From Lottia gigantea (Eukaryota; Mollusca; Gastropoda; Lottiidae): a stretch of 64,000 nucleotides of DNA. Positions 63,953 to 64,000 of the stretch are shown one piece after another; the stretch's first letter is position 1; each line of letters begins with the position of its first letter. Location of the stretch: contig NW_008707225.1 in NCBI RefSeq assembly GCF_000327385.1, positions 1,752,309-1,816,308 on the forward strand, in the 5' to 3' direction. Both the position numbers and the translations under genes were made by a program. The notes below the pieces were generated by a model. That model had not been told where the DNA came from and made no database searches. It saw only the letters and a list, made by a program, of their open reading frames with translations.

Positions 63953-64000
63953 TCTCTACTTTTATCCGTTCATACTCTTTTACCAATGTTTTGCATGTCT

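Overview
The window is AT-rich animal genomic DNA. Genes have short GT-AG introns, intergenic space is wide, and tandem minisatellites are abundant. The coding genes are metazoan (POLA2, RAD51, an INSM/nerfin-type zinc-finger gene and two TSSK-family kinases). A lophotrochozoan, most likely a mollusc, fits the intron sizes, the LINE with a (TTA)n tail, the TTAA-flanked foldback elements and a mollusc-like interspersed repeat. That placement is an inference, not a proof.

Layout. 1-1394 (+) holds the last exons of POLA2 (primase-polymerase alpha B subunit). 1762-5183 (-) holds a complete nine-coding-exon RAD51 in tail-to-tail arrangement with POLA2, with an E2F site near its likely promoter at about 5.87 kb. 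From about 5.9 to 52.6 kb there is no confident protein-coding gene. This 47-kb stretch carries a 50-N assembly gap (19262-19311), a 5'-truncated LINE on the minus strand (33419-36380), one copy of a palindromic MITE (22822-23194), at least six minisatellite arrays, several islands of ordinary-complexity sequence that could be enhancers or promoters, and three short exon-like segments with good splice signals whose gene I cannot name. 53024-54409 (+) is an intronless INSM gene with a TATA box, paired CATATG E-boxes and a 3'UTR rich in miR-124 seed matches. After a satellite-like block (57.5-58.7 kb) and a second, inverted MITE copy (58996-59348), a four-exon TSSK kinase (60564-62602, -) and an intronless TSSK-like kinase (62834-63952, +) lie head to head. 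They are separated by only 231 bp containing ETS, X-box-like and CRE-like motifs.

Functional themes. POLA2 and RAD51 are replication and recombination genes. INSM is a neuronal/neuroendocrine transcriptional repressor, and the large non-coding flank would suit a developmentally regulated gene. The kinase pair looks like a co-regulated male germline unit. No complete tRNA, rRNA, CRISPR array, endogenous virus or LTR element was recognised. Nothing here is clearly an unknown molecular system. The most rewarding leads are the INSM miR-124 site cluster, the bidirectional TSSK promoter, the foldback MITE pair and the orphan exon candidates.
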